DNA from: an uncultured Pelagibacteraceae bacterium | GTDB lineage: Bacteria > Pseudomonadota > Alphaproteobacteria > Pelagibacterales > Pelagibacteraceae | Direction of reading: 5' to 3' | Assembly (NCBI GenBank): GCA_902581605.1 | Contig: CACHPE010000008.1 | Coordinates: 1 to 64,000 of the forward strand | Length of the DNA stretch: 64,000 bases | In this document: positions 19,522 through 27,752 of the stretch, one piece after another | Position numbering within the stretch: the first letter of the stretch is position 1 | How the letters are laid out: every line of letters begins with the position of its first letter | Position numbers and translations under genes: made by a program | The notes under the pieces: generated by a model | Told to the model about the DNA's origin: nothing | Database searches by the model: none | The model's input: the letters and a program-made list of their open reading frames with translations, nothing else

Positions 19522-20472
19522 TTAACTTAAAATTTTATAAAATAACGATGTTTTTTTTATAATAAAATTACTAACCTTTGGTGAATTATCACCAACTATC
19601 TTCATTTCAGACAATTTGCCATTACAGTGAAGAGCAAGATTACAACCTGCACTAAACGTTTTAATAGTATTAGTTTTTAAATCATCTTTTAAACTTTTCA
19701 TTGATAAATCATCTGATATTAAAATGTTTTTAAAACCAATTTTTTTTCTGATTAAATTTATAATTTCTTTAGAGTGTGTAGCTGTATTTAATCTATCAAT
19801 GCTTCGATATATTACATGCGCTGTCATAGCAAAATAGCTTTGTTTTTTCTTGAATGGGAAAAAATCATTTTTAATCAAATAATTTAAGTTTTTGCTAACT
19901 ACAGGAGTAAATTTGTGACTATCTACCTTAGCTAATCCATGTCCAGGAATGTGTTTTATAACAGTGCCAATGGAATTTTCATGAAAAAAATCAATACAAA
20001 TATCTCCAATTTTAGAGATATTTTTTTTATTTTTTGAAAAAGACCTATCACCAATAATGTTGCTAGCTCCTTTAACTCGAATATCTAAAACAGGAACAGT
20101 ATTTATATTAATACCAATTGATTTAAGCAAATATGAAGTTTTATCGATAAATAATTTATAAATAATATTAAATTTTCTCTTATCTTTTGTGAATAAATTA
20201 CCAAAATATTCAGAGGTTAAATTGTCAAATGAAATAATTTTACTTAATCGATTTACTCGGCCACCTTCTTGATCAATTAGTATTGGGTATTTTTTATCTT
20301 TAAATATCTTTTTTATTTTATCAGTTAATTTTTTAGTTTGTTCAATTGAACTTATGTTTCTTGAAAATAAAATAACTCCCCATGGTTTATATTTATTTAA
20401 AAAAGTAATCTCCTTGTTTGATAGTTTTGATGATTTTAAACCAACAATAAAAGCTCTTCTATTCTTAATCAT
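19522..20472 (-). CDS. nagZ: Beta-N-acetylhexosaminidase NagZ (GH3)
   Basis: NagZ removes N-acetylglucosamine from anhydro-muropeptides in the cytoplasm during cell-wall recycling. The 316-residue glycoside hydrolase family 3 protein carries KHIPGHGLAKVDSH, the catalytic Asp-His loop specific to NagZ, and ILISDDLSMKSL with the nucleophile Asp. ILIDQEGGRVNRL is the substrate-binding family motif. It overlaps the small hypothetical gene upstream by 8 bases. Confidence 0.93.
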   Translation of the reverse strand: MIKNRRAFIVGLKSSKLSNKEITFLNKYKPWGVILFSRNISSIEQTKKLTDKIKKIFKDKKYPILIDQEGGRVNRLSKIISFDNLTSEYFGNLFTKDKRKFNIIYKLFIDKTSYLLKSIGININTVPVLDIRVKGASNIIGDRSFSKNKKNISKIGDICIDFFHENSIGTVIKHIPGHGLAKVDSHKFTPVVSKNLNYLIKNDFFPFKKKQSYFAMTAHVIYRSIDRLNTATHSKEIINLIRKKIGFKNILISDDLSMKSLKDDLKTNTIKTFSAGCNLALHCNGKLSEMKIVGDNSPKVSNFIIKKTSLFYKILS

Positions 20473-20725
20473 TCTCTAAAAGTTTCCAAAAATTAAACTT
20501 TTTTTTCTTTTTTTTGTTTGTTTGCTTAACGTATTCTATTACATTTTGTGTGTCGTTTTTCAAAACAGGTAGATTTTTTGAATATAATTTAATTTTTTCA
20601 TCATTATTTTTATAAGATCTGTATGATTTCTTCTTATTTTCATCTGAAAAATAATATCTACCAGTCAAAAAAATAAATAAAGCAATTACAAGAATAAAGA
20701 TTAAATACTTAATTTCTTTTAACAT
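20465..20725 (-). CDS. Small single-TM protein in the usual SPOR-protein position
   Basis: An 86-residue protein with one TM at about residues 7-26 (YLIFILVIALFIFLTGRYYF) and a very Lys-rich remainder ending KKKKKFNFWKLLEND. I recognise no domain. In many alphaproteobacteria a TM protein with a C-terminal SPOR (peptidoglycan-binding) domain lies between argS and nagZ. This copy has the N-terminal TM but is too short for a SPOR domain of about 75 residues. It may be a reduced relic that kept its slot, or something unrelated. It shares a base with argS and overlaps nagZ by 8 bases, so it is still translated within the operon. Confidence 0.7.
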   Translation of the reverse strand: MLKEIKYLIFILVIALFIFLTGRYYFSDENKKKSYRSYKNNDEKIKLYSKNLPVLKNDTQNVIEYVKQTNKKKKKKFNFWKLLEND

Positions 20726-22458
20726 TACATTTTATCTGGTGTATCTACACCAACTATATCCATCCCAGATTTTACAACGTTAGATATTGCTTTTAAAAAA
20801 ATTAATTTATCTGGTGAAACTGTTTTTTGATCATTAATAAATCTTTTTTTTGGGTTTTGTTTACCAAGATTCCAATAAGAGTGAAATTCTGAGGCAAGAT
20901 CATATAAATAAACAGGTATTCTATGTGGTTCTAATTTTGAACTAGCTGCATCGATACATTTTGGCCATTCTGAAATCTTTTTTAAAATTTTGATCTCATC
21001 ATTTGAGTATTCAAAACTAAAATCATCTAATTTAATATTTGAATTTAAATCTTTGCTAATATGTCTAAAGACAGATGAAATTCTAGCATAACAATATTGA
21101 ACGTAATACAATGGATTATCTTTTGATTTTTCTTTTACAGCATCAAAATCAAAATCTAATTCGACATCACTACTTCTGTTTAGCATAATAAATCTAGTTG
21201 CATCTTTCCCTACTTCTTTAATTAAATCATCAACAGTTATATAATCACCTTTTCTTTTTGACATCTTAAATGGTTTGTTATCTTTAATGAGTTTAACAAG
21301 CTGACTAATTTTACAGATCAATTTATCTTTTTTTCCCGACAAAGCCTCAACCGAAGATGAAATTCTTTTGATATAACCAGCATGGTCTGCACCAAGAATA
21401 TTTATTAAATAATCAAATTTACGATCTACTTTATTTTTATGATATGCAACATCACTTGCAAAATAAGTCCATGTTCCATCTGACTTTTGTAATGCTCTAT
21501 CTTTGTCATCACCAAAATCAGTAGATTTAAAAAGTAACTGTTCTCTTTCTATCCATTTTTTATCGTCTTCTCCAGCTGGAGCTTTAATTTTCCCTTTGTA
21601 TACAAATTTATTCTTTTCTAAAAATTTTATTACACTCTCTACTTCATTGTTTAAAACAATACTTTTTTCACTAACAAAATTATCATGGTTAATTCCTAAA
21701 CTCTTAAGGTTCTTTTTAATTAAAAGTAGAGCCTGTTCTATAGATAAAACTGTTAGCTTATCATCAATTTCGTCATAATTATCAAAATTTAACTCTGAAT
21801 TATCTGAAATTATATTTTTTGCAAAATCAATTAGATAATCTCCTGGATACAAATCAGGATTATCTTGAAGAAAAGGTTCGTTAAACTTTATTTCTCTAAT
21901 TCTAAAGTATACAGATTTTGTAAAATTTATAATTTGATTACCATAATCATTTACATAATACTCTTTTGTTACCTTGTGCTTATTAAATATTAACACATTA
22001 GATATGACATCTCCTAAAATAGCTCCTCTACAGTGACCAACATGCAAAGGTCCTGTTGGATTAGCTGATACAAATTCAACTAAATAATTATTTTTTTTCT
22101 CTTTTTCATTAATTCCAAATTTTTCAGCGTTATCAATTATTTCTTTAATAAAGTTTGACCAAAAAGATGGCTTAAATTTAATATTTATAAAACCAGGTTT
22201 AGCTATGGATATGTTTTCTATTAGATCATCGCTATTTTTTATTTCAGGTGCAAGCTTTTCTGCTAATTGTATTGGAGAAGTTTTGTTTAGTTTAGATAAA
22301 ACCATTGCAACATTAGTTGAAATATCACAATCAAATTTTGGGGGTGGTATTTCCGCATTAATACCATTGAAACTCTCCGGTACGATGAGTTGATTTTTTT
22401 TACTAAGTTCAACAATAATTGATTTAATTTTATCTAAATATAATTCAAAAATATTCAT
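20725..22458 (-). CDS. argS: Arginyl-tRNA synthetase
   Basis: A class Ia synthetase charging tRNA-Arg. The 577-residue protein has the N-terminal additional domain and the HIGH-type motif in VSANPTGPLHVGHCRGAILG. It also has ILGADHAGYIKR and the C-terminal DALR anticodon-binding domain (YVQYCYARISSV). FKMSKRKGDYITVDDL is the KMSKS-type loop. It overlaps dgt by 4 bases, a classic alphaproteobacterial dgt-argS pair. Canonical. Confidence 0.97.
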   Translation of the reverse strand: MNIFELYLDKIKSIIVELSKKNQLIVPESFNGINAEIPPPKFDCDISTNVAMVLSKLNKTSPIQLAEKLAPEIKNSDDLIENISIAKPGFINIKFKPSFWSNFIKEIIDNAEKFGINEKEKKNNYLVEFVSANPTGPLHVGHCRGAILGDVISNVLIFNKHKVTKEYYVNDYGNQIINFTKSVYFRIREIKFNEPFLQDNPDLYPGDYLIDFAKNIISDNSELNFDNYDEIDDKLTVLSIEQALLLIKKNLKSLGINHDNFVSEKSIVLNNEVESVIKFLEKNKFVYKGKIKAPAGEDDKKWIEREQLLFKSTDFGDDKDRALQKSDGTWTYFASDVAYHKNKVDRKFDYLINILGADHAGYIKRISSSVEALSGKKDKLICKISQLVKLIKDNKPFKMSKRKGDYITVDDLIKEVGKDATRFIMLNRSSDVELDFDFDAVKEKSKDNPLYYVQYCYARISSVFRHISKDLNSNIKLDDFSFEYSNDEIKILKKISEWPKCIDAASSKLEPHRIPVYLYDLASEFHSYWNLGKQNPKKRFINDQKTVSPDKLIFLKAISNVVKSGMDIVGVDTPDKM

Positions 22459-23573
22459 TTATTATCGTTGTATAGGTTAATTGCGTATCTATCTGTCATA
22501 CCAGATATAAAATCTGAAATAGCTCTATATTTGTCTTTAGTCAATTGCTCTTTAGTAAGAAATTTTCTTGGATTTGATTTAATTATTTTAAATAATTTCT
22601 TAATTATCATTTTACCTCTTTGATTCTTATTAAGTACCGATTTATTGTCATACATTCTATGTCTTAAAAATGATCTGATTTCTTGCTCTGAATTTTCTAT
22701 TTTATCTGAAAAAGAAACTATTAATTGATTTGATTTTGATACATCTTTTAATGACTTAATTTTAAATTTTTTAATATTTTTCTCTGTATTACTTAGTAAA
22801 TCTCTTATCATAATATCTATTGAATCTCTGATGATTTGATAAATAGCAATTTTATAATTTTCTTTATTTATTTTATTTTTATATTTTTGATAAATGTCTT
22901 TAAAAAATTCTAATTCAACTAGTTCTTCAAGTTTAAATAGGTTTGCTTTAATTCCATCCTGAATGTCATGATTATTATATGCAATATCATCTGATATAGC
23001 TGATATTTGAGCTTCTAACGATGGATAAGTATTAAAATTAATTTTATTTTTGAAAACTTTTGAACCAATTAATTTATTGATCATGCTTAGATCATCTACA
23101 GGTCCGTTATGTTTTAAAAGGCCTTCTAAAGTTTCAAGAGTTAAATTTAATCCAGCAAATTTAAAATATTTATTCTCCAAAAACATTACTATTCTTAGTG
23201 TCTGAAGATTGTGATCAAAACCACCATAATTATGCATACATTCATGTAAAGCATCCTCTCCTGCATGGCCAAATGGAGTATGACCTAAATCATGAGCAAG
23301 ACTTAAGGTTTCAGATAAATCTTCATTTAATTTTAGATATTTTGCAATTGATCTTGCTATTTGAGCAACTTCAATTGAATGAGTAATCCTTGTTCTAAAA
23401 TGATCCCCTTCTGTATTAACAAATACCTGGGTTTTATGCTTTAATCTTCTAAATGATGCGCTATGAATTATACGATCTCTGTCACGTTGAAAAGGAGATC
23501 TGTATTTTGAATTAGCCTCTTTATTAAGTCTACCTTTACTTTTAAATACGCCTAACAAAGTGTCTTTTTTCAT
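22455..23573 (-). CDS. dgt: Deoxyguanosinetriphosphate triphosphohydrolase-like protein
   Basis: An HD-domain dNTP triphosphohydrolase (dGTPase family) that trims dNTP pools. The 372-residue protein has the metal motif residues in RITHSIEVAQIA and AHDLGHTPFGHAGEDAL, with ISDDIAYNNHDIQDG as the later Asp ligand. The start MKKDTLLG is followed by SKYRSPFQRDRDRIIHSASF, typical of the alphaproteobacterial branch. It is divergent from the iron-sulfur carrier gene (50-bp spacer) and overlaps argS by 4 bases. Confidence 0.94.
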   Translation of the reverse strand: MKKDTLLGVFKSKGRLNKEANSKYRSPFQRDRDRIIHSASFRRLKHKTQVFVNTEGDHFRTRITHSIEVAQIARSIAKYLKLNEDLSETLSLAHDLGHTPFGHAGEDALHECMHNYGGFDHNLQTLRIVMFLENKYFKFAGLNLTLETLEGLLKHNGPVDDLSMINKLIGSKVFKNKINFNTYPSLEAQISAISDDIAYNNHDIQDGIKANLFKLEELVELEFFKDIYQKYKNKINKENYKIAIYQIIRDSIDIMIRDLLSNTEKNIKKFKIKSLKDVSKSNQLIVSFSDKIENSEQEIRSFLRHRMYDNKSVLNKNQRGKMIIKKLFKIIKSNPRKFLTKEQLTKDKYRAISDFISGMTDRYAINLYNDNK

Positions 23574-23623
23574 CCTTTAATTTAAATAATTAAGTATTAT
23601 ATTAGTAATATCAGTGTTCGAAC

Positions 23624-23941
23624 ATGATTAAAGAAATTAAATTTACGGATAAAGCTTTAAAACAAATAGATAATTTGTTATCAAAAAAAGACAAAGGTTC
23701 ATTCTTTAGAATCGCTATCAAAGGTGGAGGATGTTCTGGTTTTCAATATGAATTTACATTTGATAAATCAAAACAAGATGATGATTTAAATTATCAAAAT
23801 ATTTTAATTGATAAAACTTCTGCTGATTTGCTTAAAGGATCTGAGGTTGATTATGTTTCTGAACTTATAGGTGAACAATTCAAAATATCTAATCCACAAA
23901 CCAAATCTTCATGTGGTTGTGGAGTTTCTTTCTCGCTTTAA
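23624..23941 (+). CDS. erpA: Iron-sulfur cluster insertion protein, HesB/IscA family
   Basis: An A-type Fe-S carrier of 105 residues. The three conserved cysteines are seen in GGGCSGFQYEF and in SSCGCGVSFSL at the C-terminus. It receives a cluster from the Suf or Isc scaffold and passes it to target enzymes such as IlvD in this window (inference). ErpA rather than IscA is chosen from the stand-alone location beside dgt, common in alphaproteobacteria. Its TAA overlaps the ATG of xth (TAATG). Confidence 0.85.
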   Translation: MIKEIKFTDKALKQIDNLLSKKDKGSFFRIAIKGGGCSGFQYEFTFDKSKQDDDLNYQNILIDKTSADLLKGSEVDYVSELIGEQFKISNPQTKSSCGCGVSFSL

Positions 23942-24717
23942 TGCTCATTTCATCTTGGAATGTAAACTCGGTAAGAGCAAGAATTGAAAATATAAAAAGT
24001 TATTTATTAAAATATAAACCTGATATTTTAATGATGCAGGAAATCAAAACTGAAGATGTTAATTTTCCATATGATGATTTTTCATCAATGGACTATGAAA
24101 GTCATGTGTTTGGTCAAAAAAGTTATAATGGTGTAGCGATCATCTCAAAAAATAAATTAAAAAATATCAAAACGGATTTGATTAAGGATAAGTTAAAACA
24201 ATCAAGAATAATTTTAGCTGAATTTGAACATAAGAAAAAAAACATACAATTAATAAATATTTACACCCCTAATGGTAATCCTGTTGATACAGAAAAATAT
24301 GATTATAAAAAAGAATGGCTTGATCAATTAATAAAACAATTAAAAACTTTATCTAAAAAAAATTCAAATATTATTTTAGCTGGTGATTTCAATATAATCC
24401 CATCAGCTGAAGATGTTTACAATGTTAAAAGTTTTGAAGACGATGCTTTATACCGACTTGAAATAAGAAAAAAATTTAGAGAAATGATTAATCTTGGTTT
24501 TAATGACGTCTACAGATATTTTCATGAGGATAAAGAAGGATATACATTTTGGGATTATATGAGAGGTGCATGGCAAAAAAATAACGGTATGAGGATTGAT
24601 CATTTTTTAGTTTCAAATTCTATAATTGATCAAATTAAAGATATTAATATTAATAAAGATCCACGTGGAAGAGAAAAGCCTTCTGATCACACACCTATTG
24701 AGATTAATTTAGCTTAA
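23941..24717 (+). CDS. xthA: Exodeoxyribonuclease III / AP endonuclease
   Basis: An exonuclease III-type enzyme that cuts at abasic sites and degrades duplex DNA 3' to 5'. The EEP-fold motifs are present: LISSWNVNSVRARI at the start, MMQEIKTED (metal Glu), LAGDFNIIPSAED and the C-terminal SDHTPIEI catalytic His. The start is set at 23941, where the ATG overlaps the erpA stop and the protein begins MLISSWNVNS as in homologues. An upstream ATG at 23911 would add ten atypical residues inside erpA. The stop overlaps that of the convergent Ldh-family gene. Confidence 0.95.
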   Translation: MLISSWNVNSVRARIENIKSYLLKYKPDILMMQEIKTEDVNFPYDDFSSMDYESHVFGQKSYNGVAIISKNKLKNIKTDLIKDKLKQSRIILAEFEHKKKNIQLINIYTPNGNPVDTEKYDYKKEWLDQLIKQLKTLSKKNSNIILAGDFNIIPSAEDVYNVKSFEDDALYRLEIRKKFREMINLGFNDVYRYFHEDKEGYTFWDYMRGAWQKNNGMRIDHFLVSNSIIDQIKDININKDPRGREKPSDHTPIEINLA

Positions 24718-25707
24718 AGATTTAATTTTGTTTACTAATTCTTCGTTAATATTTCTTGGACCAGTATCCATTCTATTATTGTGACGTCTTTCTCCGGGTA
24801 GTCTTACTTCGCCCATTAATTTCATTTTTTTAAAAAATTCCTCAGCATGTTTTTGCCAATTAGTACCTGATGTTTTATCTGGGTTAATGGCTAATATGAA
24901 TTCACCGCCACTTGGAGGACCACCATCATTATTATCTTTAGCAGCAGTTTCAAAACTAAAATTATCTCCAACTAGTGCACCTGCCATTAATTCAACCATC
25001 ATTGCAATTGCAGATCCTTTGTAACCACCAAAGGGTAATAAAACTCCACCATCGGCAATTTCCCCTGGATCAGTTGTTTCTTTACCATCTTTAGTTAAAC
25101 CTGTTCCAATTGGAACTTTGTGACCTTCTCTTTTAGCAACTTGAACTTCTCCCATCGCCATTGAAGCTGTTGCCATGTCATAAACAACTGGTGTTTTACC
25201 TGGACGTGGCCAAGCAAATGAAATTGGGTTTGTTCCAAACAAAGGTTTTATTGCACCGGCAGGTGCTACAGCAGGCTTGTAAGATGTACAAGCAAACGCA
25301 ACCAAACCATCTTCTGCTAATTTTTCTGTTTCAGGCCACATAGCAGCCATGTGATGTGAATTATTTATTGCTAATACTGCAACACCATTTTCTTTTGCAG
25401 CTTTTGCTAGTTCAGGCAAACCTTTATTTAATACAACAGGTGCTAAACAATTATTTCCTTCAACCTTAATTACTGATGAAGATATTTTTTTTACTTCAGG
25501 TTTCCCTTTACCATTTATCTTTCCACCTTTAAGACCTGTTACATAAGCTGGCAATCTGAATAAACCATGGGATACAGAACCATCTCTTTCAGCGTTTCTG
25601 ATTAAGTCAGATAAAATTGATGCTGTTTCATCATCACAACCATTTGCCAAAAGAGTTTTTTTAGCTAGTTCAAATATTTCATCTAAAGTTAATGAAACTG
25701 TGCTCAT
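24709..25707 (-). CDS. Ldh-family (malate/L-lactate/DpkA-type) NAD(P)-dependent oxidoreductase
   Basis: A 332-residue member of the malate/L-lactate dehydrogenase family, whose members reduce 2-keto acids or cyclic imines (Delta1-pyrroline/piperideine-2-carboxylate). Family motifs include SHGLFRLPAYV with the catalytic His, NNSHHMAAMW, LFGTNPISFAWPRPG and the glycine-rich PFGGYKGSAIAMMVELM. The exact substrate cannot be read from the sequence. It starts on the stop of zur (TAATG overlap), so it is translationally coupled to the zinc regulator, an unexpected partner. It converges on xthA with a 9-base overlap. Confidence 0.88.
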   Translation of the reverse strand: MSTVSLTLDEIFELAKKTLLANGCDDETASILSDLIRNAERDGSVSHGLFRLPAYVTGLKGGKINGKGKPEVKKISSSVIKVEGNNCLAPVVLNKGLPELAKAAKENGVAVLAINNSHHMAAMWPETEKLAEDGLVAFACTSYKPAVAPAGAIKPLFGTNPISFAWPRPGKTPVVYDMATASMAMGEVQVAKREGHKVPIGTGLTKDGKETTDPGEIADGGVLLPFGGYKGSAIAMMVELMAGALVGDNFSFETAAKDNNDGGPPSGGEFILAINPDKTSGTNWQKHAEEFFKKMKLMGEVRLPGERRHNNRMDTGPRNINEELVNKIKSLS

Positions 25708-26105
25708 TATTTTGATTTACATTTTTTACATAAACCAAAAAATTCTAAATTGTATTTGCTATATTTCATTCCAGAGTCATCTGAAAAATTAGATAAATAT
25801 TTTGATAGTTTTGAATTACTTATCTCAGATACATTTTCACAACTTTCACAAATTGAAAAAGCTGTTGCTTTTGAAACCTGACAGCTTGAATTTTGACAAG
25901 CTATAAAAGCATTTCTGCTTTCAATCTTATGAATTTTTCCTATTTCAACTAATTTATCTAATGCTCTGTAAACTTGTAGTGGTGCTTTAATTCCTTTTTT
26001 TTGAACATTAAAAAGGATTGAATAAGCTTTCATTGGTCCACCAGATTTATCAATTAGGTCAAAAATAATTTTTTGATTTTTGGAAAGGTTATGTTCTTTT
26101 TGCAT
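25707..26105 (-). CDS. zur: Fur-family zinc-uptake regulator Zur
   Basis: A 132-residue Fur-family repressor. The N-terminal winged helix includes KAYSILFNVQKKGIKAPLQVY. The C-terminal half has the structural zinc site CESC and CKKC. The order zur-znuB-znuC, with palindromes in the znu promoter, argues for zinc control rather than iron. In the regulatory site the IHKIES His and the following FIAC Cys match E. coli Zur. The later His ligand is not seen and the loop is Cys-rich (CQNSSC), so ligand details may differ. It lies 24 bp downstream of znuB and overlaps the Ldh-family gene. Confidence 0.88.
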   Translation of the reverse strand: MQKEHNLSKNQKIIFDLIDKSGGPMKAYSILFNVQKKGIKAPLQVYRALDKLVEIGKIHKIESRNAFIACQNSSCQVSKATAFSICESCENVSEISNSKLSKYLSNFSDDSGMKYSKYNLEFFGLCKKCKSK

Positions 26106-26129
26106 GTTTAAATTCTTATCAATATGTTA

Positions 26130-26933
26130 TCAGTTTTTCAATTTAATCGATTGTTTTATTTTAAATAAAGACAGTATGAATAATACTAACGAGGCAGCTA
26201 TTATTGATGGTCCTGAAGATGTATTAAATTCTAATGAAGAATATAAACCTAATACGACAGACAGTAATCCACCAACAATTGAAAATATTACCATTTTTTG
26301 AGGACTGTCTGAGATATTTCTAGCCATAGCCGCTGGTATAATTAGCATACCTGTAATTAGTAATAACCCTACCATTTTAATTGATATGGCAATTACAGCA
26401 GCCATAAGAATTGTAAAAATAGCTTTTGCTCTATCAGGGTTTAATCCTTCTGCTTCTGCTAACTCATAATTGACTGTAGACGCAAACAACGGTTTCCAAA
26501 TAAATTTAAGAACTAATAAAATTACAGCGCCACCAGTCCAAATAATTATCAAATCATCAGTTGTTACGGCTAATATATCACCAAATAATAGACCCATAAT
26601 ATCAAAACGAATAAATGCTAAAAAACCTATTACTACTAATCCAACAGCTAATGAAGAATGAGCTAAAAGACCAAGCAAAGCATCCCCGGGTAAATTAGTT
26701 TTTTTCTGTAGTTGAATTAGGATTAATGCGATTACTGAAGAAATTAAAAACACTGAAATAGCAATATTTAAATCTAAGGTATATGCCATTGTTACACCAA
26801 GAAGTGCTGAATGAGCTAATGTATCACCAAAATAAGATAATCTTCTCCATACTACAAAACAACCTAATGGTCCTGTTACAAATGCAATTCCTATTCCTGC
26901 AAATAATGCTCTTATAAAAAAATCATCAAACAT
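26130..26933 (-). CDS. znuB: Zinc ABC transporter permease ZnuB
   Basis: The inner-membrane permease of the ZnuABC zinc importer, an ABC-3 family protein of 267 residues with about eight TMs. The N-terminal FVTGPLGCFVVWRRLSYFGDTLAHSALLG segment holds the family's conserved pattern, and the loop LLGLLAHSSLAVGLV follows. NYELAEAEGLNPDRAKAIF is the cytoplasmic coupling helix that contacts the ATPase. It lies one base after znuC, clearly in one operon znuC-znuB-zur. Confidence 0.95.
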   Translation of the reverse strand: MFDDFFIRALFAGIGIAFVTGPLGCFVVWRRLSYFGDTLAHSALLGVTMAYTLDLNIAISVFLISSVIALILIQLQKKTNLPGDALLGLLAHSSLAVGLVVIGFLAFIRFDIMGLLFGDILAVTTDDLIIIWTGGAVILLVLKFIWKPLFASTVNYELAEAEGLNPDRAKAIFTILMAAVIAISIKMVGLLLITGMLIIPAAMARNISDSPQKMVIFSIVGGLLSVVLGLYSSLEFNTSSGPSIIAASLVLFILSLFKIKQSIKLKN

Positions 26934-26934
26934 A

Positions 26935-27681
26935 TTAATTTTTCTTTATTTCTCCCTCATCAGAATGAACGTGGTCATGTTTATGTTCATATACAGAAAG
27001 AATTTGAGATGCTTGTTCACCAAATAAGGATTTATATTCATTGTTTTTAGCAACATCCATTGGTGATCCAGAGCAACATACGTGGCCATTTAAACAAACC
27101 ACATGATCAGTTGCAGTCATAACTGTATGCAAATCATGTGAGATTAATAGAATTCCACAATTTAGTGTATCAGAAATTCTTTTTATTAATTCATACAAAG
27201 CAATCTCGCCAGTGTAATCAACTCCTTGAACAGGTTCATCAAGAACTAATAATTCAGGTTGTTTTGAAATAGCTCTTGCGATTAAAACTCTTTGAAATTC
27301 ACCACCTGACAAATTTCCTAAATTTTTATTCTTAAGATGGATAACACCTGTTAATGTAAGTGCTTCTTTAATTGCCTCATCTTTAATATTTTCAGTTAGA
27401 CGCATAAAATCATAAACTCTTAATGGTAAGGTCCAATCAATAGAAATTTTTTGAGGAACATATCCAACTTTATTTGTGTATTTCTCAACACTTCCTTCTA
27501 TGTTTTTGTAAATTCCCAATGCAATTTTTGCGGTAGTACTTTTTCCAGAACCATTAGGTCCAATAAGGGTAACAATTTTCCCTTTTTCAACAGTTAATGA
27601 AACACCTTCTACTAGCCATTTATCATTTTGTTTAAAACCAGCGTTATTTAATTTTACTAATCTACTATTTTCTGAGCTCAT
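26935..27681 (-). CDS. znuC: Zinc ABC transporter ATP-binding protein ZnuC
   Basis: The ATPase of the zinc importer (248 residues). Walker A is LIGPNGSGKSTTAK, the signature NLSGGEFQRVLIARA, Walker B LLVLDEPVQGVD, and the switch His ISHDLHTVM. The C-terminus is His-rich (YEHKHDHVHSDEGE), seen in other ZnuC proteins and possibly metal-sensing. It is the first gene of the znuC-znuB-zur-ldh run, divergent from znuA across a 71-bp spacer carrying Zur boxes. Confidence 0.96.
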   Translation of the reverse strand: MSSENSRLVKLNNAGFKQNDKWLVEGVSLTVEKGKIVTLIGPNGSGKSTTAKIALGIYKNIEGSVEKYTNKVGYVPQKISIDWTLPLRVYDFMRLTENIKDEAIKEALTLTGVIHLKNKNLGNLSGGEFQRVLIARAISKQPELLVLDEPVQGVDYTGEIALYELIKRISDTLNCGILLISHDLHTVMTATDHVVCLNGHVCCSGSPMDVAKNNEYKSLFGEQASQILSVYEHKHDHVHSDEGEIKKN

Positions 27682-27698
27682 ATATTGCTTGACATATA

Positions 27699-27735
27699 AA
27701 TGTTATATTATTACATAACGTTATATTATAACAAC
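27699..27735. promoter_or_regulatory. Two overlapping Zur-box-like palindromes in the znuA/znuC divergent promoter
   Basis: Box 1 (27699-27717) is AATGTTATATTATTACATA and box 2 (27717-27735) is AACGTTATATTATAACAAC. The known proteobacterial Zur consensus is close to AATGTTATANTATAACATT: each box differs at only a few positions, and box 2 contains the perfect palindrome GTTATA-T-TATAAC. They touch at one base, spaced 18 bp centre to centre. A TTGACA (27689-27694) immediately precedes box 1. Bound Zur would cover both promoters, repressing znuA and znuCB-zur when zinc is adequate, with autoregulation of zur. Confidence 0.8.
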
Positions 27736-27752
27736 CAATTAAATTACTTATT

